Shown: one piece after another, positions 16,538 to 26,070 of the stretch
Layout of the letters: every line of letters starts with the position of its first letter
Numbering within the stretch: position 1 is the stretch's first letter
NCBI GenBank assembly: GCA_017853235.1
Contig: JAFMJX010000002.1
Coordinates: forward strand, 1-45,237
Source: Chitinophagaceae bacterium
GTDB lineage: Bacteria; Bacteroidota; Bacteroidia; Chitinophagales; Chitinophagaceae
DNA: 45,237 nucleotides
Direction: 5' to 3'
Translations under genes and position numbers: made by a program
The notes under the pieces: generated by a model
Database searches by the model: none
What the model was told of the DNA's origin: nothing
What the model saw: only the letters and a program-made list of their open reading frames with translations

Positions 16538-18340
16538 TTATCCGTTGTTCGCTTTTGAAGCTTTGTTTCGCTCATTCTCATCTAACATAGATTTACGCAT
16601 ACGAACTGATTTTGGAGTTACTTCAATACACTCATCAAATTGGATATACTCCATACACTCTTCCAAAGTAAATTGAACCTTAGGCGTAATACGAACGCTA
16701 TCATCACTACCACTTGCACGGTGATTGGTTAATTTTTTCATCTCCACCGCGTTGATATTTAAATCACCTGGCTTTATATGTTCTGCTAATATTTGACCTG
16801 CATAAACTTCCTCTCCTGGTTCAATAAAGAAACGACCTCTATCTTGTAACTTGTCAATAGAATATGCAGTAGTGGTCCCTGCAAATTTTGCAACTAATAC
16901 ACCATTGCTTCTTCCAGGAATACTTCCTTTCCAAGGTTTGTATTCGTTAAAGCGATGTGCCATAACAGCTTCCCCTGCGGTTTGTGTTAACATTTGTGAA
17001 CGTAAACCAATCAAACCACGAGAAGGAATATCAAATTCCAAATGTTGCATGGTACCCTTAGATTCCATGATTAACATTTCCCCTTTCTTTTGAGTCACAA
17101 GGTCAATCACCTTACCGCTAAATTCGGAAGGAACATCCACTACTAATATTTCAAAAGGTTCATGTTTACGACCATCTATATCTTTGACTAATACTTGAGG
17201 ATTTCCAACTGTTAATTCATATCCCTCACGACGCATAGTTTCCACTAATACGCCCAAGTGTAAAATACCACGACCAAAAACCAAGAAACTATCAGCACTA
17301 TCTGTTTCTTCTACACGTAATGCTAAGTTTTTTTCTGTCTCTTTCATCAAACGATCACGAATATGTCGAGAAGTTACAAACTTACCTTCCTTACCAAAGA
17401 AAGGTGAATTGTTGATACTAAAAGTCATACTCATCGTAGGTTCATCCACACTAATGATAGGTAATGCTTCTGGATTTTCAGGATCTGCAATAGTGTCTCC
17501 AATATTGAAATCTTCTAAGCCAACCACAGCGCATAAGTCACCTGAAACGACTTCGGTTACTTTACGCTTACCCATTCCTTCAAATACGTATAATTCTTTT
17601 ACTTTATTCTTTTTAATACTTCCATCTGCTTGCACCAATACAATATTTTGACCTTCTTTGATCACACCTCTTTCTACTTTTCCAATTGCAATACGACCTA
17701 AGAAAGAAGAATAATCCAATGAAGTAATTTGCATTTGAGTATGCCCTTGTTTTGCATCTGGACCTGGTACATATTTTAAAATACCATCCATTAATGGAGT
17801 AATATCTTCACATTGTGTTAAGCTTTCATTGAACCAACCATTTTTTCCACTACCATAAAAAGTAGGGAAGTTTAATTGCTCTTCGGTAGCATCTAGGTTG
17901 AAAAACAATTCAAATACTGCATCATGTACTTCATCAGGACGACAGTTTTCCTTATCAACTTTATTTATAATAACAATTGGCTTTAAATTTAACTGTAACG
18001 CTTTTTGTAAAACGAAACGAGTTTGAGGCATAGGTCCTTCAAAAGCATCTACTAACAAACAAACTCCATCAGCCATTTTTAATACACGTTCTACTTCACC
18101 ACCAAAGTCACTGTGTCCTGGAGTATCAATGACATTAATTTTTACATCTTTATAAGTAACAGATGCGTTTTTACTAAGGATGGTGATCCCCCTTTCACGT
18201 TCTAACTCATTGCTATCCATGATTAATTCACCAGTTTCCTGATTGTCACGGAATACTTTTGTAGCGTGTAAAATTTTGTCCACCAAAGTAGTTTTACCGT
18301 GGTCAACGTGGGCGATAATAGCGATGTTTCTTATTTCCAT
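16538..18340 (-). CDS. typA: Translational GTPase TypA/BipA
   Basis: Ribosome-associated translational GTPase involved in 50S assembly at low temperature or stress. 600 residues, starting MEIRNIAIIAHVDHGKTTL (P-loop at 10-17), with the switch sequence RERGITI, DTPGHSDFGGEV (G3) and NKVDKE (G4), then domains II, III and V and the BipA-specific C-terminal domain containing RSNGVLVA and GDLNINAVE. Full length. The gene upstream on the same strand ends 75 bases away; a -7 box match lies in that gap. Confidence 0.97.
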   Translation of the reverse strand: MEIRNIAIIAHVDHGKTTLVDKILHATKVFRDNQETGELIMDSNELERERGITILSKNASVTYKDVKINVIDTPGHSDFGGEVERVLKMADGVCLLVDAFEGPMPQTRFVLQKALQLNLKPIVIINKVDKENCRPDEVHDAVFELFFNLDATEEQLNFPTFYGSGKNGWFNESLTQCEDITPLMDGILKYVPGPDAKQGHTQMQITSLDYSSFLGRIAIGKVERGVIKEGQNIVLVQADGSIKKNKVKELYVFEGMGKRKVTEVVSGDLCAVVGLEDFNIGDTIADPENPEALPIISVDEPTMSMTFSINNSPFFGKEGKFVTSRHIRDRLMKETEKNLALRVEETDSADSFLVFGRGILHLGVLVETMRREGYELTVGNPQVLVKDIDGRKHEPFEILVVDVPSEFSGKVIDLVTQKKGEMLIMESKGTMQHLEFDIPSRGLIGLRSQMLTQTAGEAVMAHRFNEYKPWKGSIPGRSNGVLVAKFAGTTTAYSIDKLQDRGRFFIEPGEEVYAGQILAEHIKPGDLNINAVEMKKLTNHRASGSDDSVRITPKVQFTLEECMEYIQFDECIEVTPKSVRMRKSMLDENERNKASKANNG

Positions 18341-18357
18341 GTACTGTTTTGAGGGTG

Positions 18358-18365
18358 CAAAGGTA
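18358..18365 (-). promoter_or_regulatory. Candidate -7 box for typA
   Basis: TACCTTTG on the minus strand, an exact TAnnTTTG match 17 bases before the typA start. A TTTG lies upstream with a spacer of about 24 bases, longer than usual. Confidence 0.45.
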
Positions 18366-18415
18366 CATGGTTTAAAGCTCCTAAAAAAACAAAAGAGGAA
18401 AAAGAGTGATAAGAT

Positions 18416-19510
18416 TTACACCCTAATATATATTTTATATTTATCTAATATATAACCCAATAACCAGCAAACTAACATAAAGGCGAATGCGAATCCAAGA
18501 GACGCCCAATAAGGTGGTAAATGAGCAAAGCTGTTTTGGAATATCCAACTAAATAGAGAATCTGCGCCACCTGGACCCTTTAAAGTATATAAAGTGGTAG
18601 CTAAAAGTTCAGAAAACAAGTAGATCACCAAAGGGTTTTTACCAAAAACAGTAAAAAAACTTGAAAATTGAAGCTGCCTTTGCAATTCTACTCTATAAAT
18701 AATGGTCCCTATTATCACCATGTCTAAACCAATGGTCAACATCACAAAGGAACTTGTCCATAATTTTTTGTTAATTGGAAATTGATAATTCCACATAAAA
18801 GCTAAAAAGATAAATCCCGCTCCCCACATAAATAAATGTGTAAGTCCTTCATAGGTTTTTCCTTTTTCTTGAATAAAGCTACCCACACGGTATCCAATTA
18901 ATACATTGACAATAGCAGGGATTGTACTTAACCATCCTTCGGGATCAAAAGCAAAACCTTCCCCATGGTATTGATGAGCTTCCCCCATCAACCAAGTATC
19001 AAATCGATAACCCGCATTACCATGAATACTTAATGGATCACCCGGATCCCCAAAGTGTATACAGATATACCAGTACAATAATAATAACACAGCCGACAAT
19101 ACCACCACCACTCTTTCATGCATGTAAAACACGATGATAGAAGCAATACCATAGCAAATTGCGATGCGTTGTAATACCCCTAAAATTCGGGTATCAGATA
19201 ATGGTCCTGTAAAGGGAAACCAGTACATTAAAAATCCTAATAAAAAAATAATTGCAGTACGTTTAAAAATTTTTAAAAGCACTGTGGTATGACTTAACTT
19301 ACTCCAAGAGGGTTGCACAAAACTCATTGCATTACCCACTGCAAATAGGAATGAAGGAAATACTAAATCGGTAGGAGTAAACCCATTCCAATGCGCATGT
19401 AATAATGGAGCAAAAGTAAAATCGCCATCACCCGGCGTATTCACAATAATCATTAAACAAATAGTCATCCCTCTAAAAATATCTAGAGATGTGAATCTTT
19501 GATTGGACAT
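18416..19510 (-). CDS. DUF5009/HGSNAT-like multipass membrane acyltransferase
   Basis: 364-residue integral membrane protein with roughly ten hydrophobic segments. The N-terminus RFTSLDIFRGMTICLMIIVN and the following FTPTDLVFPSFLFAVG are signature sequences of the heparan-alpha-glucosaminide N-acetyltransferase-like (DUF5009/DUF1624) family, in which members transfer acetyl groups from cytoplasmic acetyl-CoA to sugars across the membrane. The substrate in bacteria is mostly unknown; peptidoglycan- or glycan-derived amino sugars are the common suggestion. Separated from the upstream RND genes by a strong terminator, so it has its own promoter or is coupled to typA downstream. Confidence 0.85.
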   Translation of the reverse strand: MSNQRFTSLDIFRGMTICLMIIVNTPGDGDFTFAPLLHAHWNGFTPTDLVFPSFLFAVGNAMSFVQPSWSKLSHTTVLLKIFKRTAIIFLLGFLMYWFPFTGPLSDTRILGVLQRIAICYGIASIIVFYMHERVVVVLSAVLLLLYWYICIHFGDPGDPLSIHGNAGYRFDTWLMGEAHQYHGEGFAFDPEGWLSTIPAIVNVLIGYRVGSFIQEKGKTYEGLTHLFMWGAGFIFLAFMWNYQFPINKKLWTSSFVMLTIGLDMVIIGTIIYRVELQRQLQFSSFFTVFGKNPLVIYLFSELLATTLYTLKGPGGADSLFSWIFQNSFAHLPPYWASLGFAFAFMLVCWLLGYILDKYKIYIRV

Positions 19511-19535
19511 AATATCGTTTTAGGGTATTAAGATA

Positions 19536-19565
19536 CAAAAAATGCCTCTATGAAAGAGGCATTTT
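19536..19565 (-). terminator. Terminator of the RND efflux operon
   Basis: AAAATGCCTCT (19539-19549) pairs perfectly with AGAGGCATTTT (19555-19565), loop of five, and a T-run follows on the minus strand. It lies 30 bases after the RND permease stop. Confidence 0.88.
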
Positions 19566-19594
19566 AAATGATATGATAAAATCTATGTGAAGGA

Positions 19595-22500
19595 TTAATC
19601 CTCGGTTTTCACTTTATGACTTGAAATATAAGAATAGACAGCAGGAATCACAAACAAAGTAAGCACCAATGAAAACAACAAGCCACCCACTACCACAATA
19701 CCTAAAGGCTTACGGCTTGTAGCTGCTGCCCCTAAACTAATTGCAATTGGTAATGCCCCTAAAGCGGTTGCTAAGCTTGTCATTAAAATAGGACGAAAAC
19801 GTTGGGAAGCGGCTTCAATGACAGCGGCTAATTTATCCATCCCTGCTTCTCTTTTTTTGTTGGCAAATTCAACAATTAAAATACCATTTTTAGTAACTAA
19901 ACCAATCAACATAATGATTCCAATTTCTGAAAATATATTTAAGGTTTGTCCAAAAATTGATAAACATAATAATGCTCCAGCAATAGCAAGTGGTACTGTA
20001 ATCATAATGATGAATGGATCCTTAAAACTTTCAAACTGAGCGGCCAATACTAAATAAATTAATAAGAGCGCTAAAATGAGTGCTTGAGATGTATTAGAAG
20101 CACTTTCCTTATAATCACGTGATGGTCCACTTAAAGCTGTTTGGAAGGATTCATCTAATTTATCTTTCGCAATATCTTCCATCGCTTTCACCCCATCGCC
20201 AATCGTTTTTCCTTCTGCTAAAGAAGCGGAAATTGTTGCAGAATTAAAACGGTTATAGTGATATAAATTAGGTGCATTACTATTCTCCTCAATATTTAAA
20301 ACACTGGAAATAGGAATGCTTTCTCCACGATTATTTCGGATATAAATTTTATTGATATCAGTAGGCGTATTTCGATCTGGTTTAGACACTTGTGTGATAA
20401 CTTCATACTGCCGATCATTCATAATAAAATAAGCCGAACGTGCTCCACTAAATGCTGCTTGTAAAGCTTGCGAAACATCGGCTGTAGTCAAGCCTAAGTC
20501 TCTTACTCGCATACGATCAATAGTCAAATCAAATTCGGGTTTATTGAATTTCAAATTCACATCTACGTTTGCAAAAGTTTTATCTTTTCTTGCCGCTTCT
20601 AAAAATTTAGGAATGACATTTCTAATTTTTTGAAAATCTAAATTTTGAATAATAAACTGAACTGGCAAAGAACCTCTAGACATCAAGCCCACCGAAATAG
20701 TTTGCTCTTCAATGGAGAAAACTCTTACGTTTTTGAAACGCTTAAATTTTTTATTGATATCGGCAACAATTTGTGATTGAGTTCTTTTTCTTTGGTCTAA
20801 AGGAACAAAACCTACTCTACCCGATGCACTGCTGCTTCCACTTGATCCACCATAACCCGGAACACTACCCCAGGTAAATGCTTGTTCTGGTATAGAGTCT
20901 TGTAAAATTCGAATGGCTTTAAAAAGTTCGGCACGCATGTCCTCATAACTATTTCCTTCTGCACCAGTTAATGTAACACGCACCGTCCCTTTATCTTCCA
21001 TAGGAGCAAGCTCACTTTGAATATTTTTTCCAATAAAATAAATAATACCAACGCAAGCAATTACAATCACCCAAGCAAACCATCTTATTTTGAAAAATTT
21101 AGTAAGTAAGTTTTTATACCCATTTTCCAATCCTTTAAAGAAAGGTTCTGTTTGTTCATAAAACTTACCTTGCTTACCATCTTTACGATTTAAATAAACA
21201 TTCAAAACAGGAGTGATGGTTAATGATACAAAAGCAGAAACAAGCACTGCAGAAGCAATGACCACTCCAAATTCTTTAAATAAGGATCCCACAAAACCTT
21301 CGAGGAAAATCACAGGCATAAATACCACCGCCAATGTGATTGAAGTAGAAATAACCGCAAAGAAAATTTCCTTACTTCCTTCCAATGCTGCTTTTCTCAA
21401 AGGCAACCCTTCTTCTAGTTTTCTGAATATATTTTCCGTGACCACAATACCATCATCCACCACCAAGCCCGTAGCTAATACGATTGCTAATAAAGTAAGT
21501 ACATTAATAGAGAACCCCGATAGGTACATGATAAAAAAGGTGGCTATTAATGAAATAGGAATATCAATTAATGGGCGAATGGCAATTAACCAGTTTCTAA
21601 AAAAGAAGAAAATAACCAATACCACCAATGCAAAAGAAATAAAGATGGTTTCTTTTACTTCCTGCAATGCTCTACGTACATTTTTTGTGTTGTCAATAGG
21701 TATCGCAAATTCAATATCTGATTTGTTTTGTTTTTTTACCTCATCTAATCTTTTGTAAAATTCATCTGCAATTTTAATTTGATTGGCACCCGGTTGAGGT
21801 GAAATTGTAAGCATCACAACAGGTACGCCATTAAAATACATACCTTGATCTTCTTGCTCCGGACCAAGTTCCACTTTAGCAATATCCCCTAGTCTTACAA
21901 TACCATTGGCATCTTCTTTTATGATGACACTTCTAAAATCAGCTTCGGTAGATAATCTTCCTAAAGTTCTAATAATATATTCTGACTTATTTCCATAAAT
22001 GCGTCCTGCAGGTAATTCAACATTTTCTTTATTCAATGCTGCTTGAATATCATTAAAAGCAACCCCAAAAGCATTTAATAAATCCGTATTGGGATAAATG
22101 CGCATAGATTGACGTTTCCCACGCACCCCTACACTACTTACCTCATCAATGGTTTGGAATCTTTGTTGCAATACATTTTCGGCATATTCGGTAAGCTCCA
22201 AAAGCCCTTTTGTTTTACTACGAATGGTTAACATCATAATAAAATCACCACTTGCATCTGCTTTAGAAACAATAGGTGGGCTACTAATATCTTCGGGTAA
22301 ACTTCTTGCAGCCTGACTCACTTTATCTCGAACATCGTTGGCAGCAGTTTCCAAATTCACTCCTAAATTAAATTCTACGGTAATGTTGGAAGAACCTACG
22401 GAACTAGAAGAAGTGATGGTTCTAATACCAGGAATACCGTTGATTGATTTTTCAAGTGGCTCAGTAATCTGACTTTGTATTACTTCAGAGTTAGCGCCAG

Positions 22501-22654
22501 TATAATTAGTTTGTACACTAATAATAGGTGGATCAATGGCAGGATATTCACGTAATGCCAAAAAGGTAAAACCCACTATCCCAAAAAGAATAAGTGCTAA
22601 ATTCATCACAGTGGCGAGCACTGGTCGTTTTAAGGAAAGTTCAGATATATTCAT
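19595..22654 (-). CDS. RND-family efflux transporter permease (HAE1/AcrB type)
   Basis: 1019-residue inner-membrane proton antiporter, full length for the family: N-terminal segment MNISELSLKRPVLATVM, two large periplasmic loops and twelve membrane helices. The TM4 acidic pair is seen in ATGLVVDDGIVVTENIF, and GLVTKNGILIVEFAN marks TM10-11. The periplasmic adaptor is encoded 41 bases upstream on the same strand. No TolC-like outer-membrane factor is present in the window, so the pump must use one encoded elsewhere. Substrate range cannot be predicted; the AcrB/MexF-type rather than metal (CusA) type is favoured because the CusA methionine motif is not evident. Confidence 0.95.
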   Translation of the reverse strand: MNISELSLKRPVLATVMNLALILFGIVGFTFLALREYPAIDPPIISVQTNYTGANSEVIQSQITEPLEKSINGIPGIRTITSSSSVGSSNITVEFNLGVNLETAANDVRDKVSQAARSLPEDISSPPIVSKADASGDFIMMLTIRSKTKGLLELTEYAENVLQQRFQTIDEVSSVGVRGKRQSMRIYPNTDLLNAFGVAFNDIQAALNKENVELPAGRIYGNKSEYIIRTLGRLSTEADFRSVIIKEDANGIVRLGDIAKVELGPEQEDQGMYFNGVPVVMLTISPQPGANQIKIADEFYKRLDEVKKQNKSDIEFAIPIDNTKNVRRALQEVKETIFISFALVVLVIFFFFRNWLIAIRPLIDIPISLIATFFIMYLSGFSINVLTLLAIVLATGLVVDDGIVVTENIFRKLEEGLPLRKAALEGSKEIFFAVISTSITLAVVFMPVIFLEGFVGSLFKEFGVVIASAVLVSAFVSLTITPVLNVYLNRKDGKQGKFYEQTEPFFKGLENGYKNLLTKFFKIRWFAWVIVIACVGIIYFIGKNIQSELAPMEDKGTVRVTLTGAEGNSYEDMRAELFKAIRILQDSIPEQAFTWGSVPGYGGSSGSSSASGRVGFVPLDQRKRTQSQIVADINKKFKRFKNVRVFSIEEQTISVGLMSRGSLPVQFIIQNLDFQKIRNVIPKFLEAARKDKTFANVDVNLKFNKPEFDLTIDRMRVRDLGLTTADVSQALQAAFSGARSAYFIMNDRQYEVITQVSKPDRNTPTDINKIYIRNNRGESIPISSVLNIEENSNAPNLYHYNRFNSATISASLAEGKTIGDGVKAMEDIAKDKLDESFQTALSGPSRDYKESASNTSQALILALLLIYLVLAAQFESFKDPFIIMITVPLAIAGALLCLSIFGQTLNIFSEIGIIMLIGLVTKNGILIVEFANKKREAGMDKLAAVIEAASQRFRPILMTSLATALGALPIAISLGAAATSRKPLGIVVVGGLLFSLVLTLFVIPAVYSYISSHKVKTED

Positions 22655-22695
22655 CGAATCATGATGTTTAAGAGTAAATGTTGAATGTCGTCCCC

Positions 22696-23745
22696 TTATT
22701 TTGTGATGTCCACTATGTTGAGTGTTTTCCCAACTTTAATTTTATTGCCTTGTCTCACAAAAAGCATTCCAGCCACTATCACACTATCACCTGGATTAAT
22801 TCCTTTGGTGATTTCTACGGCAGTGGCCGTTCTGTAGCCAGTTTCTACATCAACAAACTTGGACACCCCCCCCTTTACCAACACGACTTGTTTCACTTTG
22901 GAATCAGGTATGATGACATTGGTAGGTACCATGATGCTAGGTTTTTGAACATTCTCACCTAGTAATACTTTTACATAGGAACCTGGTAATAATTTTCCTT
23001 GTAAACTAGCACGAACTTTTATATTACGACTTGTTGCGATAATTTGAGGCTCAATGGCTGTTACAGTTGCAGTTAACTTTGCACCCTCATTTCCAATACT
23101 TTCAATCTTTACTTTTTTCCCAACTTTAATAAAAGATTGATACACTTCAGGTAAAGTAAAATCTACTTTTAATTGATCCACTTTTTGCAATGTAGCAATC
23201 GTGGTAGTATTATTTATAAATGCACCTAAACTTACTTGTCTCAAGCCTAATTGACCGGTGAAAGGCGCTTTCACAATTGTTTTATCAATTAAAGATTGTG
23301 TGTAAGCAATATCTGCTTTTAAACTTTTTACTTGTTGTAAGGAAATATCATAATCACTTTGATTGATGCCTTTCACATTCAATAATTGTCTATTACGTTG
23401 TTCATTGATATTGGCTAATTCCAATTGAACTTTAATTTTTTCAACCTGTGCTTGCAAATCTGCGTCATTTAACTTGGCCAATACGGTTCCAGCAGTGACC
23501 ACCTTGCCTTCCGGTATTTGTAAAAATACCACACGACCATTGGTCTCCGGATGAATATCAATATAATCATTGGCTTGAACAGAACCATTTACTTCGATGG
23601 TTTTGTCTACGATTTGTGTTTGGGCAATAGCAATATCGACAGATACAGCAGCATTTGGGTTGAACTTGTCAACAGATTTTGGTTTTTCGGAACAAGCAAC
23701 TAACAAAAGAGTGCTTGCAAAAGCCATCCAATTAATTTTTCTCAA
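22696..23745 (-). CDS. RND efflux periplasmic adaptor (membrane fusion protein)
   Basis: 349-residue lipoprotein adaptor: signal peptide with lipobox VAC (Cys18), a lipoyl-like/beta-barrel part (GRVVFLQIPEGKVVTAGTVLAKL), a short coiled-coil hairpin (about 85-140), the returning lipoyl half (TIVKAPFTGQLG) and a membrane-proximal domain. The start codon read here is TTG, giving MRKINW with a basic n-region; an ATG six codons later would leave the signal without positive charges, so TTG is preferred. First gene of the two-gene efflux operon. Confidence 0.93.
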   Translation of the reverse strand: MRKINWMAFASTLLLVACSEKPKSVDKFNPNAAVSVDIAIAQTQIVDKTIEVNGSVQANDYIDIHPETNGRVVFLQIPEGKVVTAGTVLAKLNDADLQAQVEKIKVQLELANINEQRNRQLLNVKGINQSDYDISLQQVKSLKADIAYTQSLIDKTIVKAPFTGQLGLRQVSLGAFINNTTTIATLQKVDQLKVDFTLPEVYQSFIKVGKKVKIESIGNEGAKLTATVTAIEPQIIATSRNIKVRASLQGKLLPGSYVKVLLGENVQKPSIMVPTNVIIPDSKVKQVVLVKGGVSKFVDVETGYRTATAVEITKGINPGDSVIVAGMLFVRQGNKIKVGKTLNIVDITK

Positions 23746-23755
23746 AGCAAAAGAA

Positions 23756-23777
23756 TTTAGCTTTAAAGATAGCTAAA
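23756..23777 (-). promoter_or_regulatory. 5' UTR hairpin upstream of the RND adaptor
   Basis: TTTAGCT (23756-23762) and AGCTAAA (23771-23777) are exact inverted repeats with an 8-base loop, lying between the putative -7 box and the TTG start. A small hairpin or an operator half-site pair. Confidence 0.35.
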
Positions 23778-23794
23778 AAATGCTTTTTGAGGCA

Positions 23795-23802
23795 CAAAAA
23801 TA
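23795..23802 (-). promoter_or_regulatory. Candidate -7 box for the RND operon
   Basis: TATTTTTG on the minus strand is an exact TAnnTTTG match, 50 bases before the adaptor start. No good -33 TTG at standard spacing. Confidence 0.4.
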
Positions 23803-23818
23803 GATGAGTGGCGAGCGA

Positions 23819-24583
23819 TTATTGGTTGATAGGTTTGGGAAGGGAAAAGCCGTTGTTGACCGCTTTTTTATAAACTGCATATTTTTTTTCAATATATAAG
23901 CCTAATTCAAGGTCATTGAGTAAAGCCAAAACAGCGTAATCTGGCCTACAATAGGTCATAAATTTGGATAATTCTTCCCCTTCCAAATGAGTCAGTTTTT
24001 TGACAAAAACTTTTGTAAACCTATAATTCACATACTTTTCTTGTTCTTGTGAAATCAAACGGTTTTGTAAGAATTGCAAATTGCGGTTTCTTTTAAATCG
24101 AAAAGCATTTATGATTTCGTCTAAATCAAAACCAATAGTGAGACCGTTGGGTCCAAATAAATTTTGACTACTACTCAACTTCAATCCTGGAGGTTGGTAA
24201 TTAAAGTATTTGGCATAATCGTTTCTATTTTGGATAGAATCTAATTTATAATAAGAATTACGAACGCGAACTTCAGGCAAATCAAAACCGGTAACATGGA
24301 TCATGATATTGAAATTGCGTAAATCCTCCACCGTGTCTATTGAATATTTTTGTGTATTCTTTCCAAACAATGAAAACCAAATTGAATCCTTTGGTTTCAC
24401 CGTGATAATATACCTGCCCATTGAATCGGTGACAGCGCGATTCAAAGAACTATACACCATGACAGATTCAATAGGGCGTCTACCCGAAATGTCATATACT
24501 GTTCCTTGAATAGTAACTGCTTGTGCCTCTGATTGTATATAAAAAAGAGTAGTCAGTAATAAAATGCAAATCCTTTTAAACAT
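23819..24583 (-). CDS. Carboxypeptidase-regulatory-like domain protein, secreted, unknown function
   Basis: 254 residues from the ATG at 24583; an upstream in-frame TTG exists, but the ATG gives a clean signal peptide (MFKRICILLLTTLFYIQSEAQA). After the signal there is a beta-sandwich of the CarboxypepD_reg type (VTIQGTVYDISGRRPIESVMVY...TDSMGRYII), the same fold found at the N-terminus of TonB-dependent SusC-like proteins, then a helical, charged C-terminal half with no motif I recognise (NRNLQFLQNRLISQEQEKYV). No plug or barrel follows, so it is a stand-alone periplasmic or surface protein. Located between the efflux operon and chrA on the same strand. Function unknown. Confidence 0.75.
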   Translation of the reverse strand: MFKRICILLLTTLFYIQSEAQAVTIQGTVYDISGRRPIESVMVYSSLNRAVTDSMGRYIITVKPKDSIWFSLFGKNTQKYSIDTVEDLRNFNIMIHVTGFDLPEVRVRNSYYKLDSIQNRNDYAKYFNYQPPGLKLSSSQNLFGPNGLTIGFDLDEIINAFRFKRNRNLQFLQNRLISQEQEKYVNYRFTKVFVKKLTHLEGEELSKFMTYCRPDYAVLALLNDLELGLYIEKKYAVYKKAVNNGFSLPKPINQ

Positions 24584-24656
24584 GTTGATTGCAATATTAA
24601 GCAAGGAAAAATTAAAACAGGCTTTCTGTATTTACAATTAACAGGTTTTTACCTTT

Positions 24657-25988
24657 TTATTGAAAAAAAGTCCAGCAAATACCTAAAAAAATACAAGAAA
24701 TAGCAATCCACTGAGGAGATAATTTTTGTTTATATATCAAAAAAGTACTTGTGATAAAAACGAATAGATAACTCATATAATGAAGAGGCATGCCAAATTC
24801 AATTTCATGATATAAATCCTTGATTAAAAAAATGGAGGCTCCTGTCATAATGCCTACTATGGCTGCATAAATCCCTTCGAGTGAACGATAAAAAACTGCA
24901 AATTTTTTTAACTTTTGCCAAATAGGAAAAAAGAAAAGTACAATTAAAAAACTGGGAAGAAAAACTCCAATACTTCCAATAATAGCCCCAACAATTTGCC
25001 CAATAAGACCTTTGTCCTTAAAAGAAATTGCCCCTGTATAACTGGCTATAGAAAAAATGGGGCCAGGAATTGCACGCACTAAACCCGAGCCTGTTAAAAA
25101 TTCCTCACTCGTCATTTTTAGAACATCTCTCTTATTTTTCTTTACAATGGCTGATTGTGGACGCGTTACATATTGCTCATACATAATAGGCATTAAAACA
25201 TCGCCTCCTCCAAATACCAAGCTTCCAAAACGATAATTATTTTCAAATAAATTAAACGCTTTGCGATAAGTCCAATTTTGACGTGTGGCCTCTTCCGATA
25301 AAAAACCAGCCATCGCGAATAATACAATAAAAATAAAAAGACTATTCCAATTTACCTTTTTGGGAGCTGCTCCATCATCTGGAATACGTTTATTGCTAAA
25401 ATTAGTAACAATACCCGCCAACACAATCGTGATGGGAATTGTCCAAGGAGTTTTAAATCCAATGAAAGTAATTATTGCGGTACAAATAAAAATAGACAAT
25501 GTGATGGTACTTTTAATTGCTTTTTTATAAAGTAACAAGGCTGCACTCACTAAAAAACCTACCGCCATGGGTTGTAAAAATTGTAAACTTTTTAACGTGC
25601 CTTTAAATTCAAAATGAGTCACTAGTATCGCTAAGGATCCCATGATGATCGTTGCAGGAAGTATCCAAATGAGTAAAGTGAAAAATGCTAAAATCACCCC
25701 GCCTCTTTTATAAGCAATTAAAATAATGGTTTGTGTAGAAGAGGCTCCAGGAAGCAGTTGACAAAAGGCATTATATTCCATAAGCTCCTCGGCAGTGACA
25801 TCCTTTCTTTTTTCTACAAAACGATGTTGCATCAAACCCACCGCTACCTGCGGACCTCCAAAGGCGGTGATGCTGTAATTTAATACAGCACGTAAAAAAG
25901 GGATGTGTCTTAATAGTTGCAAAGGCAGGATTTCACCTAAAAATAAATTAATTTTTTTTAAGAAAGTAAGGTTATTGTAAACAGCCAT
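24657..25988 (-). CDS. chrA: Chromate transporter family (CHR) membrane protein, two-domain form
   Basis: 443-residue inner-membrane protein with two homologous CHR halves. Half one has FGGPQVAVGLMQHRFVEK and QLLPGASSTQT, half two has FGGGDVLMPIMYEQYV and GLVRAIPGPIFSIASYTGA; these repeated FGG...P and LPG/IPGP motifs define the long-chain CHR (ChrA) family. Known members export chromate, but many homologues in unexposed bacteria have unknown anion substrates, so the symbol reflects family rather than proven function. No chrB, chrR or other metal-resistance genes are adjacent. The DUF3089 gene starts divergently about 80 bases away. Confidence 0.88.
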   Translation of the reverse strand: MAVYNNLTFLKKINLFLGEILPLQLLRHIPFLRAVLNYSITAFGGPQVAVGLMQHRFVEKRKDVTAEELMEYNAFCQLLPGASSTQTIILIAYKRGGVILAFFTLLIWILPATIIMGSLAILVTHFEFKGTLKSLQFLQPMAVGFLVSAALLLYKKAIKSTITLSIFICTAIITFIGFKTPWTIPITIVLAGIVTNFSNKRIPDDGAAPKKVNWNSLFIFIVLFAMAGFLSEEATRQNWTYRKAFNLFENNYRFGSLVFGGGDVLMPIMYEQYVTRPQSAIVKKNKRDVLKMTSEEFLTGSGLVRAIPGPIFSIASYTGAISFKDKGLIGQIVGAIIGSIGVFLPSFLIVLFFFPIWQKLKKFAVFYRSLEGIYAAIVGIMTGASIFLIKDLYHEIEFGMPLHYMSYLFVFITSTFLIYKQKLSPQWIAISCIFLGICWTFFQ

Positions 25989-26031
25989 TAAACCATCTGT
26001 CCAATTAATCAGTCAAATACTATATAAGTAT

Positions 26032-26039
26032 TAACTTTG
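26032..26039 (+). promoter_or_regulatory. Candidate -7 box for the DUF3089 gene
   Basis: TAACTTTG, exact TAnnTTTG match. The expected transcript start (about 26046) falls only 4 bases before an in-frame TTG but 25 before the ATG at 26071, which favours the ATG as the start. Confidence 0.5.
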
Positions 26040-26070
26040 TATTCTCAACTTGATTAAAATCCAATTCTTT

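Noticed and set aside
21213..21758. 181-codon open frame antisense to the RND permease
   Set aside because: It lies fully within a strongly conserved transporter gene and its translation is low-complexity Thr/Ile/Asn without any motif; a shadow frame.
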